NCBI GenBank assembly: GCA_036375715.1
Contig: DASVBS010000034.1
Span: forward strand, 62,001-126,000
Source: Longimicrobiaceae bacterium
GTDB lineage: Bacteria; Gemmatimonadota; Gemmatimonadetes; Longimicrobiales; Longimicrobiaceae
Direction of reading: 5' to 3'
DNA length: 64,000 bases
Made by a program: the position numbers and the translations under genes. The notes under the pieces are model-generated. The model saw nothing but the letters and a program-made list of their open reading frames with translations, was not told the origin of the DNA and did no database searches. How positions within the stretch are numbered: position 1 is the stretch's first letter; each line of letters opens with the position of its first letter. Positions 44,038 through 52,890 of this stretch are shown here, piece by piece.

Positions 44038-44133
44038 GAACCCTCCTGGTGCATGAGGTGGGAGCCCGGGCGTCCGGTCACCCGGTGAGTTTTCCCTGGC
44101 TGAGCATAGCTTTTCGAGGGGCCGGAAGCAACC

Positions 44134-44164
44134 GCGCGCCGCCGGTGAAACACCGACGGCGCGC
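44134..44164 (-). terminator. hairpin separating the TIM-barrel gene from the ebo-like operon
   Basis: Arms GCGCGCCG and CGGCGCGC pair over eight bases, then CGGTG with CACCG around AAA, with one unpaired base on each side. An outer CGAGGGG/CCCCTCG pairing (44115 and 44164 onwards) can extend it. It lies just after the stop at 44186 and before the six-gene operon, so it probably ends the upstream unit. No T run is present. Confidence 0.55.
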
Positions 44165-44185
44165 CCCTCGGACGGTGGCGTGGAA

Positions 44186-45196
44186 TCAGGCCTGCGCGTC
44201 GCGTGCGAAAGCGGCGTCGAATGCAACCCCCGAGGCGGGGAAGTCCACTGAGCGCACGAAGCCGCACGCCTCCTCCGCGCCGTGCTCGCGGTCCATCCCG
44301 ATGTCCTCCCACTCGATCGAGAGCGGACCATCGTACCCTGCGCGGTTGAGCGCCCGGATCACCTCCTCGAAATCGATGCTTCCGCGCCCCAGCGAGCGGA
44401 AATCCCAGTACCGGTCGCGGTGCCCGAACGGGAGGTGACCACCGAAGACGCCCGAGGGCTTCGGGTGCTCCGACCACCAGACGTCCTTCATATGGACGTG
44501 GTAGATGCGGTCGGCGAAGCGAGTAATGAAGGCGGCGTAGTCCACCCCCTGGTAACCGAGGTGGCTGGGATCGTAGTTGAAGCCGAAGGCCTCACGCCGA
44601 CCCACTGCCTCGAGCGCCCTCTCCGCGGATGAGATGTCGAAGGCGATTTCGGTCGGGTGCACCTCGAGCGCGAAGCGCACACCCACCTCGTCGAAGACAT
44701 CCAGGATCGGGTTCCAGCGATCGGCGAAATCCTGATACCCGGCATCGATCATGGAGTCCGGCACCGGCGGGAAGCTGTAGAGCAGGTGCCAGATCGACGA
44801 GCCGGTGAAGCCGGGCACCACCTTCACGCCGAGCTTGGCCGCGGCGCGGGCGGTGTTCTTCATCTCCTCCGCCGCCCGCTGGCGCACCCCCTCCGGATCG
44901 CCGTCGCCCCACACCCGCTCCGGCAGGATGGCCTTGTGCCGCTCGTCGATCCGGTCGCACACCGCCTGCCCGACCAGGTGATTGCTGATCGCATACACCT
45001 CCAGGTCGTAGCGGGCGAGCAGGTCACGGCGCCCCTGGCAGTAGTCGTCCTCCGAGAGCGCCCGCTCCACGTCGAAGTGGTCGCCCCAGCACGCCAGCTC
45101 GAGCCCATCGAATCCCCACGAGGAGGCCTTCTGTGCAAGCTCCTCCAAGGGAAGATCGGCCCACTGTCCGGTGAAAAGTGTGACTGGTCGGGACAT
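44186..45196 (-). CDS. sugar phosphate isomerase/epimerase family TIM-barrel protein
   Basis: 336 residues. The barrel starts with [39 protein letters not shown]. Metal ligands: Glu in [10 protein letters not shown], Asp/His in [11 protein letters not shown], His in [11 protein letters not shown] and Glu in [11 protein letters not shown]. Proteins of this type, next to Gfo/Idh/MocA oxidoreductases as here, are common in catabolism of keto-sugars and inositols. The downstream hairpin separates it from the ebo-like operon, and an AT-rich repeat pair separates it from the oxidoreductase upstream. Confidence 0.84.
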   Translation of the reverse strand: MSRPVTLFTGQWADLPLEELAQKASSWGFDGLELACWGDHFDVERALSEDDYCQGRRDLLARYDLEVYAISNHLVGQAVCDRIDERHKAILPERVWGDGDPEGVRQRAAEEMKNTARAAAKLGVKVVPGFTGSSIWHLLYSFPPVPDSMIDAGYQDFADRWNPILDVFDEVGVRFALEVHPTEIAFDISSAERALEAVGRREAFGFNYDPSHLGYQGVDYAAFITRFADRIYHVHMKDVWWSEHPKPSGVFGGHLPFGHRDRYWDFRSLGRGSIDFEEVIRALNRAGYDGPLSIEWEDIGMDREHGAEEACGFVRSVDFPASGVAFDAAFARDAQA

Positions 45197-45233
45197 AACG
45201 CAGATTGGTTTGAGTTTGCAAAGTGAAAGCGGA

Positions 45234-45329
45234 AATTACGAATTACGAATTATGAATTACGAATTGGAAGTCAGAAAGTCTGCCGCGAAAACGGAAAACC
45301 GCGAAGCAGTAATTCGTAATTCGTAATTA
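45234..45329. repeat. inverted pair of GAATTAC/GTAATTC heptamer arrays
   Basis: Left arm 45234-45265 has four AATTACG-type units (the third reads AATTATG) and part of a fifth. Right arm 45309-45329 has GTAATTC twice and GTAATTA. The arms are reverse complements and enclose 43 bases rich in A and G. The right arm reaches into the stop codon of the oxidoreductase gene at 45327. Confidence 0.92.
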
Positions 45330-46490
45330 AAGCTTTATGTCCACCCAGGTGCGCGATTCATTGCTCTTGAGCACCGCCTCCACCACCTTCACCTCGACGT
45401 GGCCGTCCTCGAAGGTCGGGAAGCCGAGCGGGTCGGGGCGGTTGCCGACACCGGCGCGGATTGCCTTATAGAAGTTCAGGAACAGGTTGCGCGGGCCGTC
45501 GGGGTAGCCCTCCGGGTGGCCGCCGGGATAGTGGGCGTAAGTGCGCGCGTTGGCGTCGAGCAGCGACGGGTCCTTGATGAGGACCTCGTTGGGTTGGTCG
45601 CGGTAGCCGATCCAGAGCTGGTTGGGCTCCTCCTGATTCCAGGCGATCGCCCGCTTGCTGCCGTCGATCTCGAACCACTGCCGGTTCTTCCGCCCGGCGC
45701 TCACCTGCGAGACCGTCAACGAGCCGCGCAACCCGCCGGAGAACTCCAGCAGCAGGAAGCCTCCGTCCTCAGTGTCGATGGCGACCTCGTCGTACTCCTG
45801 CGGGGCGCCCAGCTCCTTCCCCTTGTAGGTCTCCACCTCCTGGCGCGGCTTCTTGCGGGTCTCATGCACGCGGAAGAGCTGCGCGAAGACACGCTCGATC
45901 TTACGGCCGGTGACGAACTGCATCAGGTCGCACCAGTGGGAGCCGATGTCCGCAATGGCGCGGGAAGCGCCGCTGATCTTCGACTCCAGCCGCCAGTTGT
46001 AATCGGTGTCGTGCAGCAGCCAGTCCTGCAGGTAGTGCCCCTGCACGAGGTGCAGGTCGCCGAGCTCGCCTCGCTCCACCATCCCCCGCGCGTGCTGGAT
46101 GATGGGGTAACCGCGGTAATTGAAGTTGATCGCGGTGAGGACCCCCTTCTCCCGCGCCAAGCGCACGAGGTCCGCCGATTCCTCCGAAGTCAGCGTCAGC
46201 GGCTTCTCCGAGAGGACGTGCTTGCCGGCCGCGATCAACTCCCGGTTCACCTCGTAGTGGAGGTTGTTCGGCGTGCAGTTGTGCACCGCGGTGATATCCG
46301 GGTGCCGCAGGATGTCACGCCAGTCGTCGTAGACGTGGGGGATGGCGAAGTTGGCGGCCAGCTCCTCCGCGCGCGGGCGATCGATCGAGGAGATCGCCAC
46401 CACGTTCACCCCCGGCACACGCCGGAGCCCGTCCACGTGGGCCGCTCCCATGAAGCCGGACCCGATGACCGCAACATTAATCGGTTCCAT
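45327..46490 (-). CDS. Gfo/Idh/MocA family oxidoreductase (1)
   Basis: 387 residues. The Rossmann start INVAVIGSGFMGAAHVDGL binds NAD(P), and the family motif is Glu95-Lys96-Pro97 in VLSEKPLTL. NWRLESKISGASRAIADIGSHWCDLMQFVTG is the substrate-binding region with the catalytic Asp/His in DIGSHWCD. Members oxidise or reduce a sugar or cyclitol hydroxyl. The sequence differs from its neighbour at 46621 (EKP versus DKP) but the order of blocks is the same, so the two are paralogues. They are probably successive or alternative dehydrogenases of one pathway. Confidence 0.9.
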   Translation of the reverse strand: MEPINVAVIGSGFMGAAHVDGLRRVPGVNVVAISSIDRPRAEELAANFAIPHVYDDWRDILRHPDITAVHNCTPNNLHYEVNRELIAAGKHVLSEKPLTLTSEESADLVRLAREKGVLTAINFNYRGYPIIQHARGMVERGELGDLHLVQGHYLQDWLLHDTDYNWRLESKISGASRAIADIGSHWCDLMQFVTGRKIERVFAQLFRVHETRKKPRQEVETYKGKELGAPQEYDEVAIDTEDGGFLLLEFSGGLRGSLTVSQVSAGRKNRQWFEIDGSKRAIAWNQEEPNQLWIGYRDQPNEVLIKDPSLLDANARTYAHYPGGHPEGYPDGPRNLFLNFYKAIRAGVGNRPDPLGFPTFEDGHVEVKVVEAVLKSNESRTWVDIKL

Positions 46491-46522
46491 TGAGTCGAAC
46501 CTTAGAGATTAGTGTGAAATTC

Positions 46523-46607
46523 TGAATTTTGAAGTATGAATTTTGAATTAAGGCCGAGATATGCGCCCCGCAATCAATTCAAAATCAAAAATTCAAAGTT
46601 CAAAATC
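46523..46607. repeat. AT-rich inverted repeat with GAATTTT units
   Basis: Left arm 46523-46549 contains TGAATTTTGAA twice-like units; right arm 46576-46607 has AATTCAAAATC and related units in inverse orientation. Twenty-six G+C-richer bases lie between. The unit differs from the GAATTAC heptamer but the layout is the same, in the gap between two oxidoreductase genes on the minus strand. Confidence 0.85.
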
Positions 46608-46620
46608 ATGAACGCTATTT

Positions 46621-47781
46621 TCACCCGCCCGGGGGCGTATATCTCGCCTCTACCCAGCCTCCCTCACGTCCGCTGCGGATGGCGGTCTCGATGAAGTGCA
46701 CGCCGCGCGCGCCCTCCTGCACGGTGGGGAAGTCGGTGTCGAACTCACCCGGCTGCTCTCCCGCGATACGGGCGGCGATGGTGCGGGCGGCGTTGCGGTA
46801 GATGTTCGCGAAGGCTTCGATGAAGGCTTCGTGATGCCCGAAGGGGATGCGCGAGTTGTGGCGAACGATGGGGTCGAGGTAGTCGTTGCCGCGCTTGTAG
46901 ACTCGTTCGGGCTGGTCGACGTACATCACGCGGAGGTAGTTGGGATTCTCCTGCCGCCAGTCGAGGCCCGCTTCGGTGCCGTAGATCCGCACGCGCAGCC
47001 CGTTCTCCTCACCGACGGAAATCTGCGAGGAGTAGATGATGCCGCGGGCGCCCCCCTGGTAATGAACCAGGAGGTTGGCGTCGTCCTCCAGCTCGTATCC
47101 GGAGCCGAAGGTGGTGGTGTCGGCGCAGACCGCCTCCAGCTCCAGACCGGTGATGTAGCGCGCCAGGTGCCACGCGTGCAGCCCGATGTCACCGACGGCC
47201 GAGGAAATCCCGGCGATCTTGGGGTCGAGACGCCACATGTTGATGCCGGCCGCCTTCGCCAGCCATCCCTGAGGGTACTCCGCCACGATCTTGCGAATCG
47301 TCCCGAGCTTCCCCTGGCGCACCAGCTCGCGCGCCTGCTTGACCATGGGAAAGCCGGTGTAGTTGTGGGTGAGGACGAAGACAGCCTGCTTCTGCTCCAC
47401 CAGCCGGCAGAGCTCCTCGGCGTCCTCCAGGGTGGTCGTCATCGGCTTGTCGCAGACGACGTGGAAGCCCGCCTCGAGAAAGGCGCGAGCAATCTGGAAA
47501 TGGGAGACATTGGGTGTTACAATGGAGACGAAGTCGATTCGCTCGCCCTCCGGGAGTCGACTCTCCCTCTCCACCATCTGCTCCCAGGAGTCGTACACGC
47601 GGGACGGATCCAGGAAGAGCTCCCGCCCTTGCTGACGTGATTTCTCGGCCGACGACGAGAAGGCGCCCGCCACGAGCTCGATCTCTCCGTCCAGGGCGGC
47701 CGCCTTACGATGTACCCCGCCGATGAAGGCGCCAGGACCTCCTCCTACCATCCCGTAGCGAATCTTTCGATCCAGAGGCAT
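46621..47781 (-). CDS. Gfo/Idh/MocA family oxidoreductase (2)
   Basis: 386 residues from the ATG giving MPLDRKIRYGMVGGGPGAFIGGVH, the NAD(P)-binding start. VVCDKPMTTTLEDAEELC has Asp-Lys-Pro for the usual Glu-Lys-Pro. NMWRLDPKIAGISSAVGDIGLHAWHLARYITG carries the Asp and His expected at the active site. This subfamily (with GGGPGAFIG) is typically encoded beside TIM-barrel sugar isomerases and a second oxidoreductase, as here. The substrate is not determined; a keto-glucoside or inositol is most likely. Confidence 0.9.
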   Translation of the reverse strand: MPLDRKIRYGMVGGGPGAFIGGVHRKAAALDGEIELVAGAFSSSAEKSRQQGRELFLDPSRVYDSWEQMVERESRLPEGERIDFVSIVTPNVSHFQIARAFLEAGFHVVCDKPMTTTLEDAEELCRLVEQKQAVFVLTHNYTGFPMVKQARELVRQGKLGTIRKIVAEYPQGWLAKAAGINMWRLDPKIAGISSAVGDIGLHAWHLARYITGLELEAVCADTTTFGSGYELEDDANLLVHYQGGARGIIYSSQISVGEENGLRVRIYGTEAGLDWRQENPNYLRVMYVDQPERVYKRGNDYLDPIVRHNSRIPFGHHEAFIEAFANIYRNAARTIAARIAGEQPGEFDTDFPTVQEGARGVHFIETAIRSGREGGWVEARYTPPGG

Positions 47782-48086
47782 TGTCGCGTGTGGTCTGTGG
47801 TGGGGTTGCGGAGTGGTGTCGTGTCGCGGGGCAAGGTACGTGGCCTCGAGTGTGGTTTCAAGGCATCCCCCAAACGGCCTCCGCGCGGTTTTTGTAACCA
47901 TCTGTAGGCGCAGTGGCTTGGGACTCGTAATTGCAGCGTTTCTCGAGCAGCCCGACGAAGCGACGGTACGGGGCCGCTTCAAATCATCTGCAGAATTCCT
48001 GGCGCCTCCTCCCGTACTGTGACGAGACGAGCCAGGAACCCCGATCTCCTCGGGGCACGCCGGGTCACCTGCCAGGGGAGGGGAGC

Positions 48087-48593
48087 ATGCATCATCGCGA
48101 TCGGTCCCGCCTCGCGCGGAAGGTCACACTGGCGCTCCTGGCCGTCGGATCGACGGCTTGCGCCGGTAACGGGTTCCGGCCACCCACGGAATCCGATCCC
48201 GACGAGCAGGTGCGTGTCGGTTACGACACGCAGGATCGGGAGGATGTGACCGGTTCGGTGGGGTCGGTCACGGCGGAAGACATCGCGGGGCAGAAGGTCA
48301 CCCGCGTGGAGGAGATGATCGAGGGTCGCTTCGCCGGCGTCCAGGTCATCCGCAACCGCAACGGAGAGTTCACGCTCCGCATCCGCGGAGTCTCGACCTT
48401 CATGGGCAGCTCCGAGCCGCTCTTCGTGATCGACGGCATGCCGGTCCACACCGCCCCCGGTCGCGCCCTCATCGGCCTCAACCCGGCCGACATTGCCCGC
48501 ATCGACATCCTCAAGGATGCGGGCGCCACCGCCATCTACGGCAGCCGCGGCGCGAACGGAGTGGTGCTGATCACGACCAAGCGGGCGAGGTAA
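48087..48593 (+). CDS. stand-alone TonB plug-domain lipoprotein
   Basis: 168 residues from the ATG at 48087, which follows GGGGAGGGGAG. A short signal ends at VGSTAC. The rest is one plug domain of SusC-type TonB-dependent receptors: VTAEDIAGQKVTRVEEMIEGRFAGVQVI, FTLRIRGVSTFMGSSEPLFVIDGMP and RIDILKDAGATAIYGSRGANGVVLITTK. The frame ends directly after the plug with a normal stop, and no beta-barrel follows. It may be a free plug or protein-protein adaptor; a relic of a larger receptor is less likely because the signal and ribosome site are intact. Confidence 0.85.
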   Translation: MHHRDRSRLARKVTLALLAVGSTACAGNGFRPPTESDPDEQVRVGYDTQDREDVTGSVGSVTAEDIAGQKVTRVEEMIEGRFAGVQVIRNRNGEFTLRIRGVSTFMGSSEPLFVIDGMPVHTAPGRALIGLNPADIARIDILKDAGATAIYGSRGANGVVLITTKRAR

Positions 48594-48599
48594 AGGCTG

Positions 48600-48733
48600 G
48601 AATTACGAATTACGAATTACTGGCGGCTGCCGCTCACGAGATTTCGAGGCCACTCGCGGAGTTGCAGCGCCACCCAGACGTTGGCTGCGACATCCAGGAA
48701 CCGGTGCCCCCCGTAATTCGTAATTCGTAATTC
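48600..48733. repeat. inverted pair of GAATTAC/GTAATTC heptamer arrays
   Basis: Left arm 48600-48620 is three perfect GAATTAC units; right arm 48713-48733 is three perfect GTAATTC units, its exact reverse complement. Ninety-two G+C-rich bases lie between. The element starts seven bases after the stop of the plug lipoprotein and ends 15 bases before the end of the convergent 6-phosphofructokinase gene, filling the gap. Confidence 0.93.
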
Positions 48734-48747
48734 GGCCGGAGGCCGCG

Positions 48748-49848
48748 TCAGTCCCCGAAGCATATCCCCAGCCGCCGCGCCGTCAGCACGAGCTCGCCGT
48801 CCATGGGGACGCGCTTGATGTCCTGGATGGCGTCGCCGAGCGGGACGGCGCGGATGCTGTTCCCCTGCAGCGCGACCATGCAGCCGTAGTTGCCGCGCTC
48901 CACACAGCGGACGGCGGCGGCGCCGAAGCGGAGCGCCAGGTTGCGGTCATAGGGGATCGGCGAACCACCCCGCTGGATGTGCCCCAGCACCAGCGTCCGC
49001 GTCTCCTTCCCGCTCCTCTCCTCGATCTCGCTGGCCAGCCGCTCGGCGATGCCACCGTAGCGCTTGGTGTCGCCCACGAAGCTCGGCTCGCCCCCCACCG
49101 GCCGCGCCCCCTCCGCCACCACCACGATGCTGAAGCGCCGACCACTCCGCTCCCGCTCCCGGATCTTATCTACGATCGCGTCGACGGAGTAAGGGATCTC
49201 GGGGATCAGAATCACGTCCGCTCCACCCGCCAGACCCGACTCCATGGCAATCCACCCGGTGTGCCGCCCCATCACCTGCACGACCATCACCCGCTGGTGC
49301 GCCTCGGCGGTCGAGTGGAGGCGCCCGATGGCGTCGGTCGCCACCTCCACCGCGGTCTGGAAGCCAAACGTCACGTCGGTGGCGGCGAGGTCGTTGTCGA
49401 TCGTCTTCGGCACGCCCACCACGCGCAATCCCCGCTGAAACAGGATGTGCGCGATCCGCAGCGATCCGTCACCGCCGATGGCGATGAGCGCATCGATCTG
49501 CGCCTCGCGGAAACGGTCGATGATCTCCTGCGAACGGTCGCCGCTCCCCCAGGTGCCATCGGGAGTGCGAACCTCGAGACCGAAGGGGTTGCCTCGCGTG
49601 GTGGTTCCCAGGATGGTGCCGCCCAGGTGGGTGATGCCGCTGATGATGTCCGCGGTGAGCGGCACCAGCCCGGGCTCGCCGTCGATCTCCGGGACCAGCA
49701 GCCCCATGTATCCCCGCCGGATGCCAACGACCTCCCAGCCATTCTGGAGCGCCGTGAGTGTCGCGGCACGGATCACCGCGTTCAATCCCGGTGCGTCGCC
49801 TCCGCCGGTATTGATGGCGATCCGCCGGATCTGGTTGTAGCTGTTCAT
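48748..49848 (-). CDS. pfkA: 6-phosphofructokinase, group III type
   Basis: 366 residues from the ATG at 49848. It phosphorylates fructose 6-phosphate. The nucleotide loop is GGGDAPGLNAVIR; GGDGS at residues 125-129 has Gly where pyrophosphate-dependent enzymes have Asp, indicating ATP. PKTIDND at 147-153 has Lys at the position that is Gly in classical ATP enzymes, a feature of group III. MGRHTGWIA and LGHIQRGGSP bind the sugar phosphate. The gene is divergent from the TPR gene and converges on the plug lipoprotein gene. Confidence 0.93.
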   Translation of the reverse strand: MNSYNQIRRIAINTGGGDAPGLNAVIRAATLTALQNGWEVVGIRRGYMGLLVPEIDGEPGLVPLTADIISGITHLGGTILGTTTRGNPFGLEVRTPDGTWGSGDRSQEIIDRFREAQIDALIAIGGDGSLRIAHILFQRGLRVVGVPKTIDNDLAATDVTFGFQTAVEVATDAIGRLHSTAEAHQRVMVVQVMGRHTGWIAMESGLAGGADVILIPEIPYSVDAIVDKIRERERSGRRFSIVVVAEGARPVGGEPSFVGDTKRYGGIAERLASEIEERSGKETRTLVLGHIQRGGSPIPYDRNLALRFGAAAVRCVERGNYGCMVALQGNSIRAVPLGDAIQDIKRVPMDGELVLTARRLGICFGD

Positions 49849-50111
49849 CAAATCAGGTGGTGCGAATCTCCTGCTACGCCGTTCGGCGGCCGCACAAGCC
49901 CTCGTGCCGCCGCCTGGTCGAAGCCGGGGATTCTGGCAAGCGTCCCGCCTCCGCACAAGTAAGCCCGGGGGAGCGGCAACCTTCGCGCCCACCGGCACCG
50001 CCCGTAGGCATCGGCCGTGCAGGTCCTCTCGCCACCGTAGCAATACCCCTCTATGTTGTGCGACCTCAGGCCGGCTTCATCCTTCCGGCCTTTTCAGCCA
50101 CACGGGCAAGC

Positions 50112-50993
50112 ATGGCGAAGGAAGCGAACGGCACCGAACAGCAAGCACCCCAGCTCGAGCTGGACCCGCGGCTGCAGGAAGCCTCGCGCCTCACCGACGA
50201 GGAGCGGTGGAGCGAGGCCTTCGAGCTACTGCAGGGAATGGAGTCCGAGTATCCGGACGATCCCATGCTCATGGCCATGCTGGGCACCGTCGCCGGTGAG
50301 ATGGAGGCACGTGGGCTCGCGTACGACTACTTCCGCAAGGGCCTCGCCGCGCAGCCCACGGACCCGGACATCCTGGTGCTCCTGGGCGCCGGGCTCGCCC
50401 GGTTCGACGACCCGGAGGCGGAGGGCGTCCTTCGGTTGGCGGCGCTGACCGCGCCGCACTTCGCCGCCGCACGCTACCAGTACGGCTCGTACCTCGCACG
50501 CGAGGGGATGGTGGAGCTGGCCGTGAGCGAGCTGGTGGCAGCGCGCGACCTCGATCCCGAGGACGCCGCGATCCACCGGGAGCTGGGGCTGGCGTACTGG
50601 CTGGCCGGGGACACCCAGTCCGCCGCGGCAAGCCTCGAGCAGGCCGCCGAGCTCGCCGCCGAAGACGTGGAAGCCCGCCTCCTCGCCGGTTTCATGCGCA
50701 TGCTGTCGGGCGAGGAGGAGGAGGGAGCCGAGGTGGTGGTGCGGACGGCGCCCGAGCTCGAGGAGGAGGGGGAGGTGCAGATCGTCGCGGCGCTCGCAGC
50801 GGGGGCCGAAGGATGGATCGACGAGGCGTGGACCGCCCTGGCCCGCGCCGGGGCCGCCGCCATCCCCGCCGACGAGGCGCTGGTCGTGGAGGTGGAAGAG
50901 GCGTTGGACGCGGGGGCGGAAGCGGCGCGCCGCCTGCTCCTGGAAGAAGTGCTACCGCGGGTCTTCCACGAGCGGATCCTCACCCGGCCGTGA
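50112..50993 (+). CDS. tetratricopeptide-repeat protein
   Basis: 293 residues, acidic and helical. I chose the ATG at 50112 because the frame upstream has no repeat content. TPR-like units are recognisable from LDPRLQEASRLTDEERWSEAFELLQGM through AARDLDPEDAAIHRELGLAYWLAGDTQSAAASLEQAAELA. There is no signal or membrane segment, so it is a cytoplasmic scaffold or assembly protein. The YdcF-like gene starts four bases after its stop, so the two are co-transcribed. No enzymatic motif is seen. Confidence 0.75.
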   Translation: MAKEANGTEQQAPQLELDPRLQEASRLTDEERWSEAFELLQGMESEYPDDPMLMAMLGTVAGEMEARGLAYDYFRKGLAAQPTDPDILVLLGAGLARFDDPEAEGVLRLAALTAPHFAAARYQYGSYLAREGMVELAVSELVAARDLDPEDAAIHRELGLAYWLAGDTQSAAASLEQAAELAAEDVEARLLAGFMRMLSGEEEEGAEVVVRTAPELEEEGEVQIVAALAAGAEGWIDEAWTALARAGAAAIPADEALVVEVEEALDAGAEAARRLLLEEVLPRVFHERILTRP

Positions 50994-50997
50994 GCCG

Positions 50998-51582
50998 ATG
51001 AGGGCAGCCCGCATCCTCGGGTGGACGATCTTCGTGGCCGCGCTGGGTTGGGGTGGATCGGTTTTCGCTATCTATCTGTTCGGCCATCGTGACCAGGCGC
51101 GTCCCGCCGATGCCATCGTCGTGCTCGGAGCTGCCCAGTATCAGGGACGACCGTCGCCAGTGCTGCGCGCGCGGCTGGATCACGCGATCGCCCTCTATCG
51201 GGACTCCATCGCCAGCACGTTGATCCTGACCGGGGGAGTCGGGGTGGGAGACACGATCAGCGAGGCGGAGGTGGGGCGCCGGTATGCGGTAAAGGCGGGT
51301 GTTCCCTCGACCAGTATCCTTGTCGAGCGAACCGGGATCAGCACCGAGCAGTCGCTGCGAGCCGTCGCCCGGTTGATGCGCGAGCGCGGCCTGCACTCGG
51401 CGGTGCTGGTGAGTGATCCCTTTCACATGCTGCGGCTTCGTCTCGTGGCGTCACGCCTGGGGATCAGGCCGTACAGCTCGCCGACCCGGACCAGCCCGAT
51501 TCGCGAGGGATCGGAAACGGAGTGGCGATTCCTGCTGCGCGAGAGCCTGATCCTCCCGTTCGTATTGCTCGGAATCGCCTGA
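50998..51582 (+). CDS. YdcF/SanA-like DUF218 membrane protein
   Basis: 194 residues. An N-terminal membrane anchor (ARILGWTIFVAALGWGGSVFAIYLFG) is followed by the DUF218 domain: ADAIVVLGAAQYQGRPSPVLRARLDHAIALY, LILTGGVGVGDTISEAEVGRRYAV, VERTGISTEQSLRAVARLM and AVLVSDPFHMLRLRLVA. Relatives (SanA, ElyC, YdcF) act in cell-envelope integrity, and some bind a nucleotide-like ligand. The downstream M16 peptidase gene starts 27 bases later in the same direction. Confidence 0.88.
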   Translation: MRAARILGWTIFVAALGWGGSVFAIYLFGHRDQARPADAIVVLGAAQYQGRPSPVLRARLDHAIALYRDSIASTLILTGGVGVGDTISEAEVGRRYAVKAGVPSTSILVERTGISTEQSLRAVARLMRERGLHSAVLVSDPFHMLRLRLVASRLGIRPYSSPTRTSPIREGSETEWRFLLRESLILPFVLLGIA

Positions 51583-51609
51583 GAGCCACCGCAACGAAAC
51601 TGCCGCTGC

Positions 51610-52890
51610 ATGGATTTCCCGGTAGAACCGTACGAGCTGCCCAACGGCCTGAGGGTCGTGCTGTCGGAGGACCACCGTCAGCCCGTGGTGGCGGTGAACC
51701 TCTGGTACAACGTCGGCAGCCGCAACGAGCGGGAAGGGCGCACGGGATTCGCCCACCTGTTCGAGCACATGATGTTCCAGGGCTCGGAGCACGTGCCCGA
51801 CACCGCCCACATCGCTCACATCGAGCGGGTGGGCGGATCGATGAACGGATCCACCTGGCTCGACCGCACGAACTACTTCGAGACGGTCCCGGCCGATTGG
51901 CTGGAGCTCGCCCTGTGGCTGGAGTCCGACCGGATGGGGTTTCTGCTCCCGGCCATGACCCAGGAGAAGCTGGACAACCAGCGCAGCGTCGTGCAGAACG
52001 AGCGGCGCTGGCGGGTCGACAACCAGCCCTACGGTGACTGGGACGAGCGGATCCAGGCGTTGGTGTATCCGGAGGATCATCCCTATCACCATTCGGTAAT
52101 CGGCAGCATGGCCGATCTCGATGCGGCCACGCTCGAGGACGTGCGGGAGTTCTTCCGCACCTACTACGCGCCGAACAACGCCGTGCTCACCATCTGCGGC
52201 GACTTCGATCCGGTTCGTGCGCGGGAGCTGGTTGATCGCTACTTCGGTCCGATCCCCCGCGGTCCCGAGGTTCCGCCAATTCCCGGGCGTACCGCGATCC
52301 CGATCCCCCGACCCGAGCCGGTCCGCGTCACGGTGGAGAGCCAGATCGCCTTGCCGCGCGTGTACCTGGCCTTTCGAACGCCTGCCTACGGGCACGAAGA
52401 CTTCTATCCCGGCGACGTCCTTGCTCACCTCCTGGCCACCGGCAAGTCCTCGCGGCTCTACCGCTCGCTGGTGCGGGAGCGGAAGCTGGCGCAGAGCGTG
52501 GTGGCCTTCGCCTTTCCGATCGTGACCGGGGCGGCGATGATCGTGATCTGGGCCACTGCCCATGCCGGGGTCGACATCGCGGAGCTGGAGGCGGCACTCT
52601 GGACGGAGCTCGAGGCTCTGCATGGCGGGATCCCCGACCACGAACTGGCGCGAGCGCTGACGAGCATCGAGGCCAGGCAGGTGATCGGACTGCAGCAGGT
52701 GGGGGAACGGGCCGACCAGATCTCCATGTACACGACGCTCTTTGGCGACCCGTACCGCATCAACACCGAACTCGATCGCTACCGCGCGGTGACCCCCGAC
52801 GACATCCGGCGCTTCGCACTCGCCTACCTCAGCAGAGGAGGCGCGGTCACGCTCACCTACGTGCCCCGTGCCGGGGGAGGGAACGGCTGA
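51610..52890 (+). CDS. M16 family zinc peptidase, active subunit
   Basis: 426 residues. The inverted zinc motif HLFEH (in RTGFAHLFEHMMFQGSEH) lies near residue 55, with the downstream Glu in the NQRSVVQNERRW region. This is the small two-domain pitrilysin/processing-peptidase type. LATGKSSRLYRSLVRERKLAQSV belongs to the C-terminal domain. It has no signal peptide in the chosen frame. The next gene starts on its last base and encodes the non-catalytic partner. The pair would form a clam-shell protease that degrades peptides. Confidence 0.93.
   Translation: MDFPVEPYELPNGLRVVLSEDHRQPVVAVNLWYNVGSRNEREGRTGFAHLFEHMMFQGSEHVPDTAHIAHIERVGGSMNGSTWLDRTNYFETVPADWLELALWLESDRMGFLLPAMTQEKLDNQRSVVQNERRWRVDNQPYGDWDERIQALVYPEDHPYHHSVIGSMADLDAATLEDVREFFRTYYAPNNAVLTICGDFDPVRARELVDRYFGPIPRGPEVPPIPGRTAIPIPRPEPVRVTVESQIALPRVYLAFRTPAYGHEDFYPGDVLAHLLATGKSSRLYRSLVRERKLAQSVVAFAFPIVTGAAMIVIWATAHAGVDIAELEAALWTELEALHGGIPDHELARALTSIEARQVIGLQQVGERADQISMYTTLFGDPYRINTELDRYRAVTPDDIRRFALAYLSRGGAVTLTYVPRAGGGNG

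Noticed and set aside
48087-48593. The plug protein as a truncated receptor gene
   Set aside because: Signal, ribosome site and stop are intact and no barrel-coding sequence remains downstream, so a complete small gene fits better.
48600-48733. Heptamer repeats as a CRISPR array
   Set aside because: Units are seven bases in direct tandem without spacers, and no cas gene is present.
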